Part shown: piece by piece, positions 7,180 to 14,241 of the stretch
Layout: each line of letters opens with the position of its first letter
Position numbering within the stretch: the first letter of the stretch is position 1
Assembly (NCBI GenBank): GCA_002369315.1
Contig: DFDW01000025.1
Location: 115,548 to 142,566 of the forward strand
DNA length: 27,019 nucleotides
DNA from: Ruminococcaceae bacterium UBA3818
Lineage (GTDB): Bacteria > Bacillota > Clostridia > Oscillospirales > Ruminococcaceae
Direction: 5' to 3'
The notes under the pieces: generated by a model
Database searches by the model: none
What the model was told of the DNA's origin: nothing
What the model saw: the letters and a program-made list of their open reading frames with translations, nothing else
Translations under genes and position numbers: made by a program

Positions 7180-7566
7180 CTATATGCCGTTCGACGCGCT
7201 TTCCCGCCGGAAGCCAAGATAGCGTGTGCCTTGAAAGGTCAGCCGGCCGAAATCTCCTTCGACCAACATACCATATTCGTTTGCGCTGACGCCAAGTTCC
7301 ATCCGGTCGCCGCTTTCCACCTGAAAAGTGACATAGTACCAAGTGGATAAGGCCGTATGCGATATACCGTTTCCGGAATGGTGATGATGGTGCGTTACTT
7401 CTTCCCGCTTGGCTACAACGGTCGCGTCAACCGTCAGCCGGGGGGAATGGTTGTTTTTATTCCACTGTGAAACAGATCGGATTGCTGTTAGGATAAACAT
7501 TCCGATGATCAAAGCGAACACCAGAAAAAACAGAATCTCAAATCCGCCGCCGAAGAAAAATCCCAT
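7180..7566 (-). CDS. DUF2500 family membrane-anchored protein
   Basis: 128 residues. An N-terminal Gly/Phe-rich stretch leads into one membrane helix (about 8-28, ILFFLVFALIIGMFILTAI). The remainder is a small beta-rich domain with the family signatures WNKNNHSPRLTVDATVVAKR, a run of five His (59-63), TWYYVTFQVESGDRMEL, EYGMLVEGDFGRLTFQGTRYLGF. These match the DUF2500 family (for example enterobacterial YhhM), whose function is unknown. The His run is usual in the family and may bind metal, but that is untested. AAAGAGG lies about nine bases before the ATG. It may be cotranscribed with nth and the PTS gene upstream, as no convincing promoter was found. Confidence 0.92.
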   Translation of the reverse strand: MGFFFGGGFEILFFLVFALIIGMFILTAIRSVSQWNKNNHSPRLTVDATVVAKREEVTHHHHHSGNGISHTALSTWYYVTFQVESGDRMELGVSANEYGMLVEGDFGRLTFQGTRYLGFRRESASNGI

Positions 7567-7618
7567 GGCATTTGGCCTCTTTCTTTTTTGTTTTCCTGCC
7601 TCTTTTCAGAGAGGGCTT

Positions 7619-7641
7619 GCTGCGATATCCTTCATCGCAGC
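7619..7641 (-). other. Stem-loop between the PTS IIA and DUF2500 genes
   Basis: GCTGCGAT (7619-7626) and ATCGCAGC (7634-7641) form a perfect 8-bp inverted repeat with a seven-base loop, extendable by nearby GGGC/GCCC. No T-run follows on the minus strand, so it is not a standard terminator; it could be a processing or stabilising structure. Confidence 0.5.
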
Positions 7642-7666
7642 CCGTACAATCGTGCCAACAATCCTT

Positions 7667-8104
7667 TTACCTGCAAAGCGCTTGATAGAGCGCTTCTGCC
7701 GTCGGCGCATTCAGCAGCGAGGAAACTGCATCCGGGCGGCTCAAGAACCGTGCCAGGTTTGATAACACTTTCATATGGCTGTCTGCGTCGGTGCCGCAGA
7801 AGCCAAGCAGCAGACGGACAGGACCATTGACGCCTCCGGCATCCAACGGATAGGCCAGCCGGACGGCGGCAACAGCGGGACGCAGCCCACCTTCGGAAAA
7901 AGCGGCATGAGGCAGAGCAGTCTTTGGCGCCATGACAATGGCGTCACCCAGCTGGCGGACTGTTTTTACCATTGCCTCGGGATATCCGGCAGCGGCACAA
8001 CCATCATCGACCAAAAGTCTGCCGCAGAGAAGAACCGCCTCCTCCAGAGATTGGACCTGGGCATCTATGCGAATCCTTTTTGGCGAAAGAAATTCCGACA
8101 ACAT
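7667..8104 (-). CDS. Stand-alone PTS IIA domain protein (fructose/mannitol class)
   Basis: 145 residues forming a single PTS EIIA type 2 domain. The conserved phosphorylation-site His is His66 in APKTALPHAAFSEGG. Such domains accept phosphate from HPr and pass it to a sugar-specific IIB domain, or act as regulatory phosphoproteins as in the nitrogen PTS. No IIB or IIC domain lies nearby, so a sugar cannot be named; an orphan partner elsewhere or a regulatory role are both possible. It starts 15 bases after the nth stop, with GGAGGA at a spacing of seven, so it is almost surely translated from the nth transcript. Confidence 0.88.
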   Translation of the reverse strand: MLSEFLSPKRIRIDAQVQSLEEAVLLCGRLLVDDGCAAAGYPEAMVKTVRQLGDAIVMAPKTALPHAAFSEGGLRPAVAAVRLAYPLDAGGVNGPVRLLLGFCGTDADSHMKVLSNLARFLSRPDAVSSLLNAPTAEALYQALCR

Positions 8105-8119
8105 ACCAATCTTCCTCCA

Positions 8120-8752
8120 TCAGGCTTTTTTACCGGTTTTACAGATGTCTTTTAAACAGCAGTCCTGGCATTGGGGGCTGCGGGCTTTGCAGACAGCCCT
8201 GCCGTGCAGCACCAGACGATGGCAAAAGTCATTGGACTCCTCCGGCGGCAGCAATTTGCGCAGCTGCATTTCGCATTTCAGCGGGTCTTTGGTGTCTGTC
8301 AGGCCAATATGATTGGTGATGCGGATGCAGTGTGTATCACAAACCACAGCAGGTTTGCCATACACATCACCCAGCACCAGATTTGCGGTTTTGCGGCCGA
8401 TTCCCGGCAGCTTTAACAGTTTTTCCATTTCATCGGGAACGGTGGAATCAAAATCCTGCTCCAGCATCTGGCACATGGCGATGATGTCGTGCGCCTTGGT
8501 TTTATAAAGACCGCAGGGATGGACGATGGCCTCTACATCGGCAAGGTCGGCAACTGCAAAGTCATGGATTGTGCGATATTTATCGAATAAAACCTGAGTC
8601 ACGATGTTGACCCGAGCGTCGGTACATTGGGCGGAAAGGCGGGTAGCGATCAAAAGCTCATGGGGTTGGGAGGATTCCAAAGAACAGATCGCATCCGGAT
8701 AGGTTTCTTTTAACCGCCGGACAGATTCTTCGGCTGTCTGTTTTTTTGTCAT
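8120..8752 (-). CDS. nth: Endonuclease III (DNA glycosylase/AP lyase)
   Basis: 210 residues, the normal length. It has the helix-hairpin-helix LPGIGRKTANLVL, with the catalytic Lys in GRKTA, the aspartate motif VVCDTHC, and a C-terminal 4Fe-4S loop with spacing C-x6-C-x2-C-x5-C (CKARSPQCQDCCLKDIC). The enzyme removes oxidised pyrimidines and nicks the abasic site in base excision repair. ATG 8752 is chosen because AAAGGA lies ten bases before it; a GTG at 8761 in frame is too close to that site. The gene has its own promoter with a hairpin leader upstream and is followed by the PTS IIA gene. Confidence 0.96.
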   Translation of the reverse strand: MTKKQTAEESVRRLKETYPDAICSLESSQPHELLIATRLSAQCTDARVNIVTQVLFDKYRTIHDFAVADLADVEAIVHPCGLYKTKAHDIIAMCQMLEQDFDSTVPDEMEKLLKLPGIGRKTANLVLGDVYGKPAVVCDTHCIRITNHIGLTDTKDPLKCEMQLRKLLPPEESNDFCHRLVLHGRAVCKARSPQCQDCCLKDICKTGKKA

Positions 8753-8787
8753 CTGATTCACATCCTTTGGGAGTGTTGGATTGGCAA

Positions 8788-8820
8788 GCGTTAGCGGAAA
8801 TCTTCGATTTCCGCTAACGC
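8788..8820 (-). repeat. Perfect 15-bp inverted repeat in the nth leader
   Basis: GCGTTAGCGGAAATC (8788-8802) and GATTTCCGCTAACGC (8806-8820) are exact reverse complements with a three-base loop. It begins within a few bases of the predicted nth transcript start. Neither side carries a T-run. It could be a 5'-end stabilising hairpin, an operator, or a copy of a dispersed palindromic repeat. Confidence 0.85.
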
Positions 8821-8829
8821 CGTGAGGTT

Positions 8830-8859
8830 ATTATAGCAAATTTTTTAGCCCAAAAGCAA
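8830..8859 (-). promoter_or_regulatory. Sigma-A promoter for nth-PTS IIA
   Basis: On the minus strand, TTGCTT (8854-8859), 18-base spacer, TATAAT (8830-8835). The -35 element overlaps the last codons of the upstream transporter gene. Confidence 0.75.
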
Positions 8860-9459
8860 CTCTTGGGCGCTGCAGCAAACAATTCCCAAAACAGCGGACA
8901 AAAGGATCAATTTGACCGGATGGATTTTCTTTTTCCAAAAGCTGACTGCCAGCACTGCCAGAAAAATGAAAACAGGCAAAAGCTGAAACGAGGAGAGAAA
9001 ATCCGAAGCAGACACAAAAGAAAGCGAGGTGTAAAGATTCCCCTTGGCCAGCGACAGTGCGGCCGCTGCAATCAACCCCACAACAGCCGGGTGCATACCG
9101 TACAAAGCCCCTTTGACAAGCCGGTTATCCTGAAAAGAGGTGAAGCATTTGGCAATCAACAAAATAATCAAAAAAGAAGGCATGATAACGCCCAATGTCG
9201 CGCAAAAGGCTCCAAGAAGGCCCCATAAAAGGCTTCCGTTTACATTTGATCCGGTAATGATTCCAACATATGTGGCGGTGTTGACCGCGAAAGGACCGGG
9301 TGTTGATTCCGCTACCGCGATAAAATCCACCAGCTGGGTATGTGTCAGCCAGCCCTGCCGCACCACTTCCTCCTCAATCATAGGAATCATGGCATAGCCG
9401 CCGCCGATGGTGAACAGGCCAATTTGGAAAAAGGTGAAAAACAGCTGCCAGAAAATCAT
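8845..9459 (-). CDS. chrA: Chromate transporter family protein, second subunit
   Basis: 204 residues of a short-chain CHR-family membrane protein with about six helices. Family motifs are FFQIGLFTIGGGYAMIPMIEEE near the N-terminus and AVAESTPGPFAVNTATYVG at about 55-75. ATG 9459 is preceded by GGAGG and overlaps the stop of the upstream paralogue in the sequence ATGA, so the two are translationally coupled. Short-chain CHR proteins work as pairs with opposite membrane orientation. In proteobacteria the family exports chromate; in an anaerobe the natural substrate is unknown and the chrA name is by family only. Confidence 0.9.
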   Translation of the reverse strand: MIFWQLFFTFFQIGLFTIGGGYAMIPMIEEEVVRQGWLTHTQLVDFIAVAESTPGPFAVNTATYVGIITGSNVNGSLLWGLLGAFCATLGVIMPSFLIILLIAKCFTSFQDNRLVKGALYGMHPAVVGLIAAAALSLAKGNLYTSLSFVSASDFLSSFQLLPVFIFLAVLAVSFWKKKIHPVKLILLSAVLGIVCCSAQELLLG

Positions 9460-10031
9460 CTTGTTTCCTCCTTCCGGGCTTTTGCGCGGAATGTCTGGTA
9501 CAGGATGCCGCATGCCGCCGAGATGAGCAGAATCGGGATGACAGGCAGGTCCCAAAATGCCACACTGACAAAGGCCACTAATAGAATCAGGTAGTTGATC
9601 CAGTTTTGTTCGCAGGCTTTATACATCTTTAAGACTGCCTGTACAATCAGCACCAATACGCCAGTTCGAATGCCGACAAAAGCATAGGAGACCATCTTTA
9701 ACCGCTTAAAGGGCTCCAGAAAAAACGCAAGGATGCTGATGATGAGAAAAGAGGGGAGGACAACGCCGAGGGTGGCAAAAAAACTGCCCCAAAATCCGGC
9801 GGTTTTGTACCCGACGAAAGTGGCGGTGTTAATGGCGATGGGCCCGGGCGTAGCTTCTGCCACGGCAATGATATCCAAAATGTCCTCGTCGGTAATCCAG
9901 CCATGGGACTCCACCGTTTCTTTTTGAATCAGCGGAATCATGGCATAACCGCCGCCGAAGGTAAATGCACCTATTTTTAAAAATGTGAAAAACAGCGTTC
10001 TGCATCGGATGCGTTTTTCTTTACCAGTCAT
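9456..10031 (-). CDS. chrA: Chromate transporter family protein, first subunit
   Basis: 191 residues with the same repeat signatures as its neighbour (FLKIGAFTFGGGYAMIPLIQKE and AVAEATPGPIAINTATFVG), so the pair arose by duplication. About six membrane helices. ATG 10031 has GGAGCC at a spacing of eight; longer in-frame starts further upstream would cross the divergent promoter region and are rejected. It has a good sigma-A promoter and is divergent to leuA. Membrane anion transport is likely; the substrate cannot be deduced. Confidence 0.9.
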   Translation of the reverse strand: MTGKEKRIRCRTLFFTFLKIGAFTFGGGYAMIPLIQKETVESHGWITDEDILDIIAVAEATPGPIAINTATFVGYKTAGFWGSFFATLGVVLPSFLIISILAFFLEPFKRLKMVSYAFVGIRTGVLVLIVQAVLKMYKACEQNWINYLILLVAFVSVAFWDLPVIPILLISAACGILYQTFRAKARKEETR

Positions 10032-10065
10032 AAAAAGGCTCCTTTCTTTGCCAGTTCTGGTTCTT

Positions 10066-10094
10066 ATCTTAAAAGAGAAAAGAAGCGCCGTCAA
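10066..10094 (-). promoter_or_regulatory. Sigma-A promoter for the chromate transporter pair
   Basis: Minus strand TTGACG (10089-10094), 17-base spacer, TAAGAT (10066-10071). It is arranged back to back with the leuA promoter, with about 15 bases between the two -35 elements. Confidence 0.65.
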
Positions 10095-10108
10095 GGAAAG
10101 AGGCACTC

Positions 10109-10137
10109 TTGACATCAAGAATGAAACAAGGTATATC
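10109..10137 (+). promoter_or_regulatory. Sigma-A promoter for leuA
   Basis: A consensus TTGACA (10109-10114), 17-base spacer, TATATC (10132-10137). The leader of about 55 bases is too short for a T-box or a leucine attenuator. A near-palindrome ATGGA-A-TCCAT (10147-10157) lies just after the likely start and might be an operator. Confidence 0.7.
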
Positions 10138-10199
10138 TTAAATGGAATGGAATCCATATGAATTTCTGAAAAGGTGAGGGCGTGGAAAGGAGCAAAATC

Positions 10200-11699
10200 A
10201 TGCGTAGAATCCGAATTTTTGATACAACGCTGCGGGATGGGGAACAATCTCCCGGCTGCAGTATGAATATCCACGAAAAAGTGGAGGTGGCCCGCCAGCT
10301 GGAGCGATTGGGGGTAGATGTCATAGAGGCGGGGTTCCCCATCGCGTCTCCGGAAGATTTTGAGTCGGTGCAGAGCATTGCCCGAGAAGTGCAGGGATGC
10401 CAGGTCGCCGGGCTTTGCCGCGCGGTAAAAGGAGATATCGACTGCGCCTGGGAGGCGTTAAAGGACCATCCGAATCCGCTGCTCCATATTTTTTTGGCCA
10501 CCAGCGACATCCATTTACAGGCAAAGCTTCATAAAACGCGGGAAGAGGTTTTAGCGCAGGTGAAAGAGATGGTATCCTATGCCAGAACCATGTGCCCCAA
10601 TATCGAATTTTCCGCCGAAGATGCCTCTCGCAGCGACAGGGACTATCTGGTACAGGTGTTTGACACGGCGCAGCAGGCGGGGGCCAGCGTTCTGAATATC
10701 CCGGATACGGTGGGATATTCCGTTCCTGCGGAGATGGAAGAGTTGGTCCGATATGTGAAAACGCATTTGAAACATCCGGAGAAGGTCGTTTTATCCGTCC
10801 ATTGCCACAATGATCTGGGGATGGGCGTTGCCAATAGCCTGGCCGGTATGCAGGGCGGCGCGGACCAGATCGAGTGTACGGTCAACGGCATTGGCGAGCG
10901 GGCCGGCAATGCCGCGCTGGAGGAGATTGTCATGGCGATCAAAACGCGTGCGGACATGTACGGCGGCGAAACCGGCATTGATACCCGCCAGATTTACCGG
11001 ACCAGCAAGCTGCTGTCCACTGTCACAGGCGTGCCGGTGCCACCGAACAAGGCTATTGTCGGCGCCAACGCGTTTGCCCATGAATCGGGTATCCACCAGC
11101 ATGGGGTCATCAACAACCGCCTGACCTATGAGATCATTTCACCGGAAACGGTGGGAATCTACCAAAACCGGATGGTGTTGGGCAAACATTCCGGCCGCCA
11201 TGCCTTTGAAGAGCGGCTGGATCAGCTGGGATACCGCATCCCCGAAGCGGTACTGGACCAGAGCTTTGAAAAATTCAAAGTGCTGGCCGACCGGAAAAAG
11301 GTGGTTACAGACCGGGATATCGAGGCGCTGATCAGTTCCAACCGTTACCAGATCCCCGAGACCTATACGCTGGACAGCTTCGTGGTCAACAGCGGAACGG
11401 TGATTTCCGCCACCGCCGTCGTCAAACTCATCAAGGATGGGGAGAGCAAAGAGCATGTCGCCAGAGGGGAAGGCCCTATCGACGCGGCCTTTAAGGCCAT
11501 CGACCGAATCGTAAAACAGAATTTCCCGCTGAAAAACTACTCGATCCAGTCGGTCACCGAGGGCGAGGACGCGCTGGGCGAAGTCGTGGTTAAAATTTTG
11601 AAAGAAGACGAGACCATCACCGGGCGTGGATTGTCTACCGACATTATCGAGGCAAGTATCAAGGCGTATATCAACGCTATCAATAAGGCGATTTTATAA
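10200..11699 (+). CDS. leuA: 2-isopropylmalate synthase
   Basis: 499 residues, full length. The catalytic barrel starts with IFDTTLRDGEQSPG (6-19) and has the metal ligands of HCHNDLGM (His201, His203), then NGIGERAGNAALEE. The hinge and the C-terminal leucine-binding allosteric domain (about 365-499, including AVVKLIKDGESKEHVARGEGPIDAAFKA) are both present, so feedback inhibition by leucine is expected. It condenses acetyl-CoA and 2-oxoisovalerate in the first committed step of leucine synthesis. ATG 10200 follows AAAGGAG; the GTG at 10182 has no ribosome binding site. leuB, leuC and leuD are not adjacent. Confidence 0.97.
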   Translation: MRRIRIFDTTLRDGEQSPGCSMNIHEKVEVARQLERLGVDVIEAGFPIASPEDFESVQSIAREVQGCQVAGLCRAVKGDIDCAWEALKDHPNPLLHIFLATSDIHLQAKLHKTREEVLAQVKEMVSYARTMCPNIEFSAEDASRSDRDYLVQVFDTAQQAGASVLNIPDTVGYSVPAEMEELVRYVKTHLKHPEKVVLSVHCHNDLGMGVANSLAGMQGGADQIECTVNGIGERAGNAALEEIVMAIKTRADMYGGETGIDTRQIYRTSKLLSTVTGVPVPPNKAIVGANAFAHESGIHQHGVINNRLTYEIISPETVGIYQNRMVLGKHSGRHAFEERLDQLGYRIPEAVLDQSFEKFKVLADRKKVVTDRDIEALISSNRYQIPETYTLDSFVVNSGTVISATAVVKLIKDGESKEHVARGEGPIDAAFKAIDRIVKQNFPLKNYSIQSVTEGEDALGEVVVKILKEDETITGRGLSTDIIEASIKAYINAINKAIL

Positions 11700-11774
11700 G
11701 GCGGCGGATGTTTGAGAAAAATTTTCCCTGCATCCTTTCGAAATTCTGTAACCTTTTTATAAGAAGACAAGACA

Positions 11775-12335
11775 ATGGTTGTCAATGAAATATGGTTTGA
11801 TATGAAAGACGGGAGAAAAGCGTTGATTCGCAGTCCCAGGGAGGAAGATATTCCGGGAATGCTGGATTATCTTTTTCTCTCGGCGGGTGAAAGCGAGTTT
11901 ATTCTTCGATATCCGGAAGAGTGTAGCAAATACACCTACGAGGGAGAAAAAGCGCTGTTTGAACGGCTGAACGCCTCCCAGGAGGATGCGATGCTCGTTT
12001 GCATTGTGGATGGAAAGGTGGCTGGGAGCTGTCAGATTTCGTTTCATCAAAGATTGAAAACCAGGCACAGAGCAAGTGTTGCCATCACCCTGCTTCGGGA
12101 AGTCTGGAACCAGGGGATCGGAACGCGCATGTTCCTGGAAATGATCCGCATTGCAGAGCAGTTTGGCGGCATTCTGCAAATGGAACTTGAATTTGTGGAG
12201 GGCAATGACCGCGCCCGCCATCTGTATGAAAAAATGGGATTCCGTATCGCTGGCGTGCGTCCCAATGCCATTCGCTTAAAGAATGGGACCCTTTTGAACG
12301 AATATATCATGATTCGGGAGATGAAATCGGAATAA
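11775..12335 (+). CDS. GNAT family N-acetyltransferase
   Basis: 186 residues with a GNAT fold: N-terminal RSPREEDIPGMLDYL, the acetyl-CoA-binding loop REVWNQGIGTRMF at about 113-125, then LELEFVEGNDRARHLYEKMGFR at the C-terminal side. GNAT enzymes move an acetyl group from acetyl-CoA to an amine of a small molecule or protein; the acceptor cannot be predicted. The sequence before ATG 11775 has only a weak AAGAAGA ribosome binding site, so the start is less certain than for its neighbours. It stands 75 bases after leuA and ends at a terminator. Confidence 0.88.
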   Translation: MVVNEIWFDMKDGRKALIRSPREEDIPGMLDYLFLSAGESEFILRYPEECSKYTYEGEKALFERLNASQEDAMLVCIVDGKVAGSCQISFHQRLKTRHRASVAITLLREVWNQGIGTRMFLEMIRIAEQFGGILQMELEFVEGNDRARHLYEKMGFRIAGVRPNAIRLKNGTLLNEYIMIREMKSE

Positions 12336-12368
12336 GGCCCGGTGGGCCGTAGCAACAACAAAACAGGA

Positions 12369-12411
12369 AAAGCGCCCTTTCGGACTGACCGGGAGGGCGC
12401 TTCCTTCTTTT
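12369..12411 (+). terminator. Hairpin terminator after the acetyltransferase gene
   Basis: AAGCGCCCT (12370-12378) pairs with AGGGCGCTT (12394-12402); an inner CGG/CCG helix extends the stem; a T-rich tail follows. The T tail is interrupted by C, so efficiency may be moderate. Confidence 0.75.
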
Positions 12412-12449
12412 GAGATACCTGCTGACGTTGTGTTTCCCGGCTTTTTCAG

Positions 12450-12478
12450 GCATATCCTGTCCTGCAGACGCATAAAAT
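12450..12478 (+). promoter_or_regulatory. Candidate sigma-E promoter for yabPQ
   Basis: GCATATC (12450-12456), 14-base spacer, CATAAAAT (12471-12478). The known Bacillus sigma-E consensus is roughly an ATAT-centred -35 and a CATACAAT-like -10 at 13-15 bases; the -10 here differs at one base. It lies 31 bases before the yabP ATG, and yabP is a known sigma-E gene in Bacillus. No sigma-A-like promoter is visible in this gap. Confidence 0.6.
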
Positions 12479-12509
12479 GGAACGAACTTCAAAATAGGAG
12501 GAAAGAATC

Positions 12510-12785
12510 ATGGCAGACGAGAAAAACCGCCCCAAAACACCGCATCATGTCATTTTGGAAGATCGGAACTTCCTGACGGTTTCCGGTGTATCGGATATCG
12601 ACAGTTTTAACGAAGAAACAGCAGTCCTTTTTACGGAACTGGGGGAGCTGACCATCCGGGGAAGCGACCTTCACATGAACAAGCTCAATGTGGATACGGG
12701 AGAAGTGACCATAGAAGGAGACATCCACACGCTGGTCTATACCGATGACCGGCCGAAAAAACTGTTTGCGCGGCTGTTCCAGTAG
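12510..12785 (+). CDS. yabP: Sporulation protein YabP
   Basis: 91 residues matching the YabP/YqfC family: HHVILEDRNFLTVSGVSDIDSFNEE, then LGELTIRGSDLHMNKLNVDTGEV, then GDIHTLVYTD. The protein is soluble and beta-rich. In Bacillus yabP and yabQ are transcribed together in the mother cell; YabQ is needed for cortex formation, while the exact job of YabP is unknown. AGGAGG precedes the ATG by nine bases. yabQ follows after 30 bases. The gene begins the right half of the interrupted yab cluster and carries a candidate sigma-E promoter. Confidence 0.95.
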   Translation: MADEKNRPKTPHHVILEDRNFLTVSGVSDIDSFNEETAVLFTELGELTIRGSDLHMNKLNVDTGEVTIEGDIHTLVYTDDRPKKLFARLFQ

Positions 12786-12815
12786 TGCCCACGCGGCGAG
12801 ACAGGAGGGAAAGCT

Positions 12816-13346
12816 TTGATTGCTGTCAACACGCAGACGCTTATTTTTCTGCAGTCGCTTTTGATGGGAGCGGCGTTGGGAGCGGTGTACGACCTGTTTC
12901 GCATTTTCCGAATCGCTGTCCCGCTTCCGGCTGGCGCCATCGTCGCAGAGGATGTGATTTATTTTGTCTTCTGTGGCTTTATGTCTTTCTTTTTAACGAT
13001 GACAGTAAATTTCGGACAGGTGCGTTTTTTTATTTTGTTGGGGGAACTGATTGGCTTTTTGCTGTATTATTTAACCATCGGAGCCTTGGTGATGAAAGGT
13101 GCCCGGCAGATCATTTTTGGCATCCGGTTCTTTTTTCGACTGGTTTGGAAATGGATGCTGCGCCCGGTGGTTCTCCTGTTTGGATGGGCAGGCAGGAAAA
13201 TCAAAAGAATTCTCAGAAAACTGGGAAAAAGTATGAAAAAAGCTGTGCAAAAACACAGAAAACACTTGCAAATAAGGCGGACAATATTGTATAATTACTT
13301 TAAAAATAGGGTAATTCTATCCTTACAAAAAAGAAAAAAAGAGTGA
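12816..13346 (+). CDS. yabQ: Spore cortex protein YabQ
   Basis: 176 residues. About four membrane helices occupy residues 5-100 (MIAVNTQTLIFLQSLLMGAA, a conserved GAVYDLFRIFR loop, EDVIYFVFCGFMSFFLT, LLGELIGFLLYYLTIG), followed by a strongly basic cytoplasmic tail of about 60 residues. YabQ is a mother-cell membrane protein required for spore cortex formation in Bacillus. The start is TTG 12816 with AGGAGGG before it. The 3' end of the gene contains a sigma-A promoter for divIC. Confidence 0.93.
   Translation: MIAVNTQTLIFLQSLLMGAALGAVYDLFRIFRIAVPLPAGAIVAEDVIYFVFCGFMSFFLTMTVNFGQVRFFILLGELIGFLLYYLTIGALVMKGARQIIFGIRFFFRLVWKWMLRPVVLLFGWAGRKIKRILRKLGKSMKKAVQKHRKHLQIRRTILYNYFKNRVILSLQKRKKE
13266..13295 (+). 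promoter_or_regulatory. Sigma-A promoter for divIC inside the end of yabQ
   Basis: TTGCAA (13266-13271), 18-base spacer, perfect TATAAT (13290-13295), lying within the last codons of yabQ. It would allow divIC and the S1 gene to be transcribed in growth independently of yabPQ. Confidence 0.72.
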
Positions 13347-13380
13347 AAACATGCCGGACTTCCATCGGGGGGTACAGTCC

Positions 13381-13671
13381 ATGGGTAAAGATAAAAGAGT
13401 ATCTAAAAGCAGATTGCTAAAAATAGCGGTTTGCCTTTTCGTCGTATATATCGCGTATTCCATTGTGATGCAGCAACTGGAAATCCGCGAGCGGAAAGTA
13501 GCATTGGAGACAGTGCAGCAGCAGTGCCAGCAGCAAATCGAAGAGAATAAAGAGGTAGAGCGTTTGTTGGCGATGAGCGCCGACAAAGATTACATCGAGC
13601 GGATTGCAAGAGAAAAATTGGGCTATGCTTATCCGGATGAAAAGGTCTATATTGACAGTTCAAAGAATTGA
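13381..13671 (+). CDS. divIC: Septum formation initiator DivIC/FtsB family
   Basis: 96 residues: a short basic cytoplasmic N-terminus, one membrane helix (about 14-30, IAVCLFVVYIAYSIVM), a coiled coil (about 32-70, rich in Gln and Glu), and the conserved end DKDYIERIAREKLGYAYPDEKVYI. DivIC pairs with FtsL and DivIB in the divisome outside the membrane. ATG 13381 is chosen for the GGGGGG run eight bases before it; an ATG at 13351 in the same frame would add ten residues but has a poor ribosome binding site. It lies between yabQ and the S1 gene, as in Bacillus. Confidence 0.92.
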   Translation: MGKDKRVSKSRLLKIAVCLFVVYIAYSIVMQQLEIRERKVALETVQQQCQQQIEENKEVERLLAMSADKDYIERIAREKLGYAYPDEKVYIDSSKN

Positions 13672-13725
13672 ACCTGCAAAGGTTTGGTTTCATGATTTAT
13701 TTATTAAGGGGAGGCATAGCTTTTA

Positions 13726-14172
13726 ATGGAGCTTGCGGTTGGAAACATTGTGGAAGGCAAGGTAACGGGGATCACGAAATTCGGTGCTTTTGTAGAACTG
13801 CCTGGCGGAAAAACCGGAATGGTACATATCTCAGAAGTGGCGCCGACTTATGTGAACGAGATTCGCGATCACGTAACGGAAAACCAGGTAGTCAAGGTCA
13901 AAATCCTTAACATCACCGAGGAAGGAAAAATCAGCCTGTCGATGAAACGGGCGGTGGACAGGCCCGCACCGGCTCCGCGGCGTTCTGCACCGGTTCCCCA
14001 TCGTCTGGACCGGCCCGACCAGTACGATTGGAACAGTAAGAAGAAAAATGAAAACATGTCGTTCGAGGATATGCTCAGCAAATTCAAACAGACCAGCGAC
14101 GACAAGATGTCCGATCTGAAAAAATATACCGAGGGAAGAAGAGGCTCTGGAAGAAGAGGCTCTTCCAAATAG
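13726..14172 (+). CDS. S1-domain RNA-binding protein (YabR-like)
   Basis: 148 residues. An S1 domain (1-72) has the usual pattern VGNIVEGKVTGITKFGAFVEL, GKTGMVHISEVA, and VKVKILNITEEGKISLSMK. The remainder is a low-complexity Pro/Arg-rich linker (about 75-105), a short acidic helix (MSFEDMLSKFKQ) and a Gly/Arg/Ser tail. Bacillus YabR and streptococcal CvfD are relatives that bind RNA or ribosomes and affect post-transcriptional control; the precise target is unknown. AAGGGGAGG precedes ATG 13726. It is the last gene of the yab cluster and is followed by a terminator. Confidence 0.92.
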   Translation: MELAVGNIVEGKVTGITKFGAFVELPGGKTGMVHISEVAPTYVNEIRDHVTENQVVKVKILNITEEGKISLSMKRAVDRPAPAPRRSAPVPHRLDRPDQYDWNSKKKNENMSFEDMLSKFKQTSDDKMSDLKKYTEGRRGSGRRGSSK

Positions 14173-14241
14173 CAGCGCGGTGAATGATTGGTCGCGGGGG
14201 AACCGCATTCCATTCTAAATCTGATTTCTTTGGCGTTCTGT

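Noticed and set aside
6207..7217. A 336-codon minus-strand open frame
   Set aside because: It is antisense to the end of spoIIGA and all of sigE and crosses the sigE terminator.
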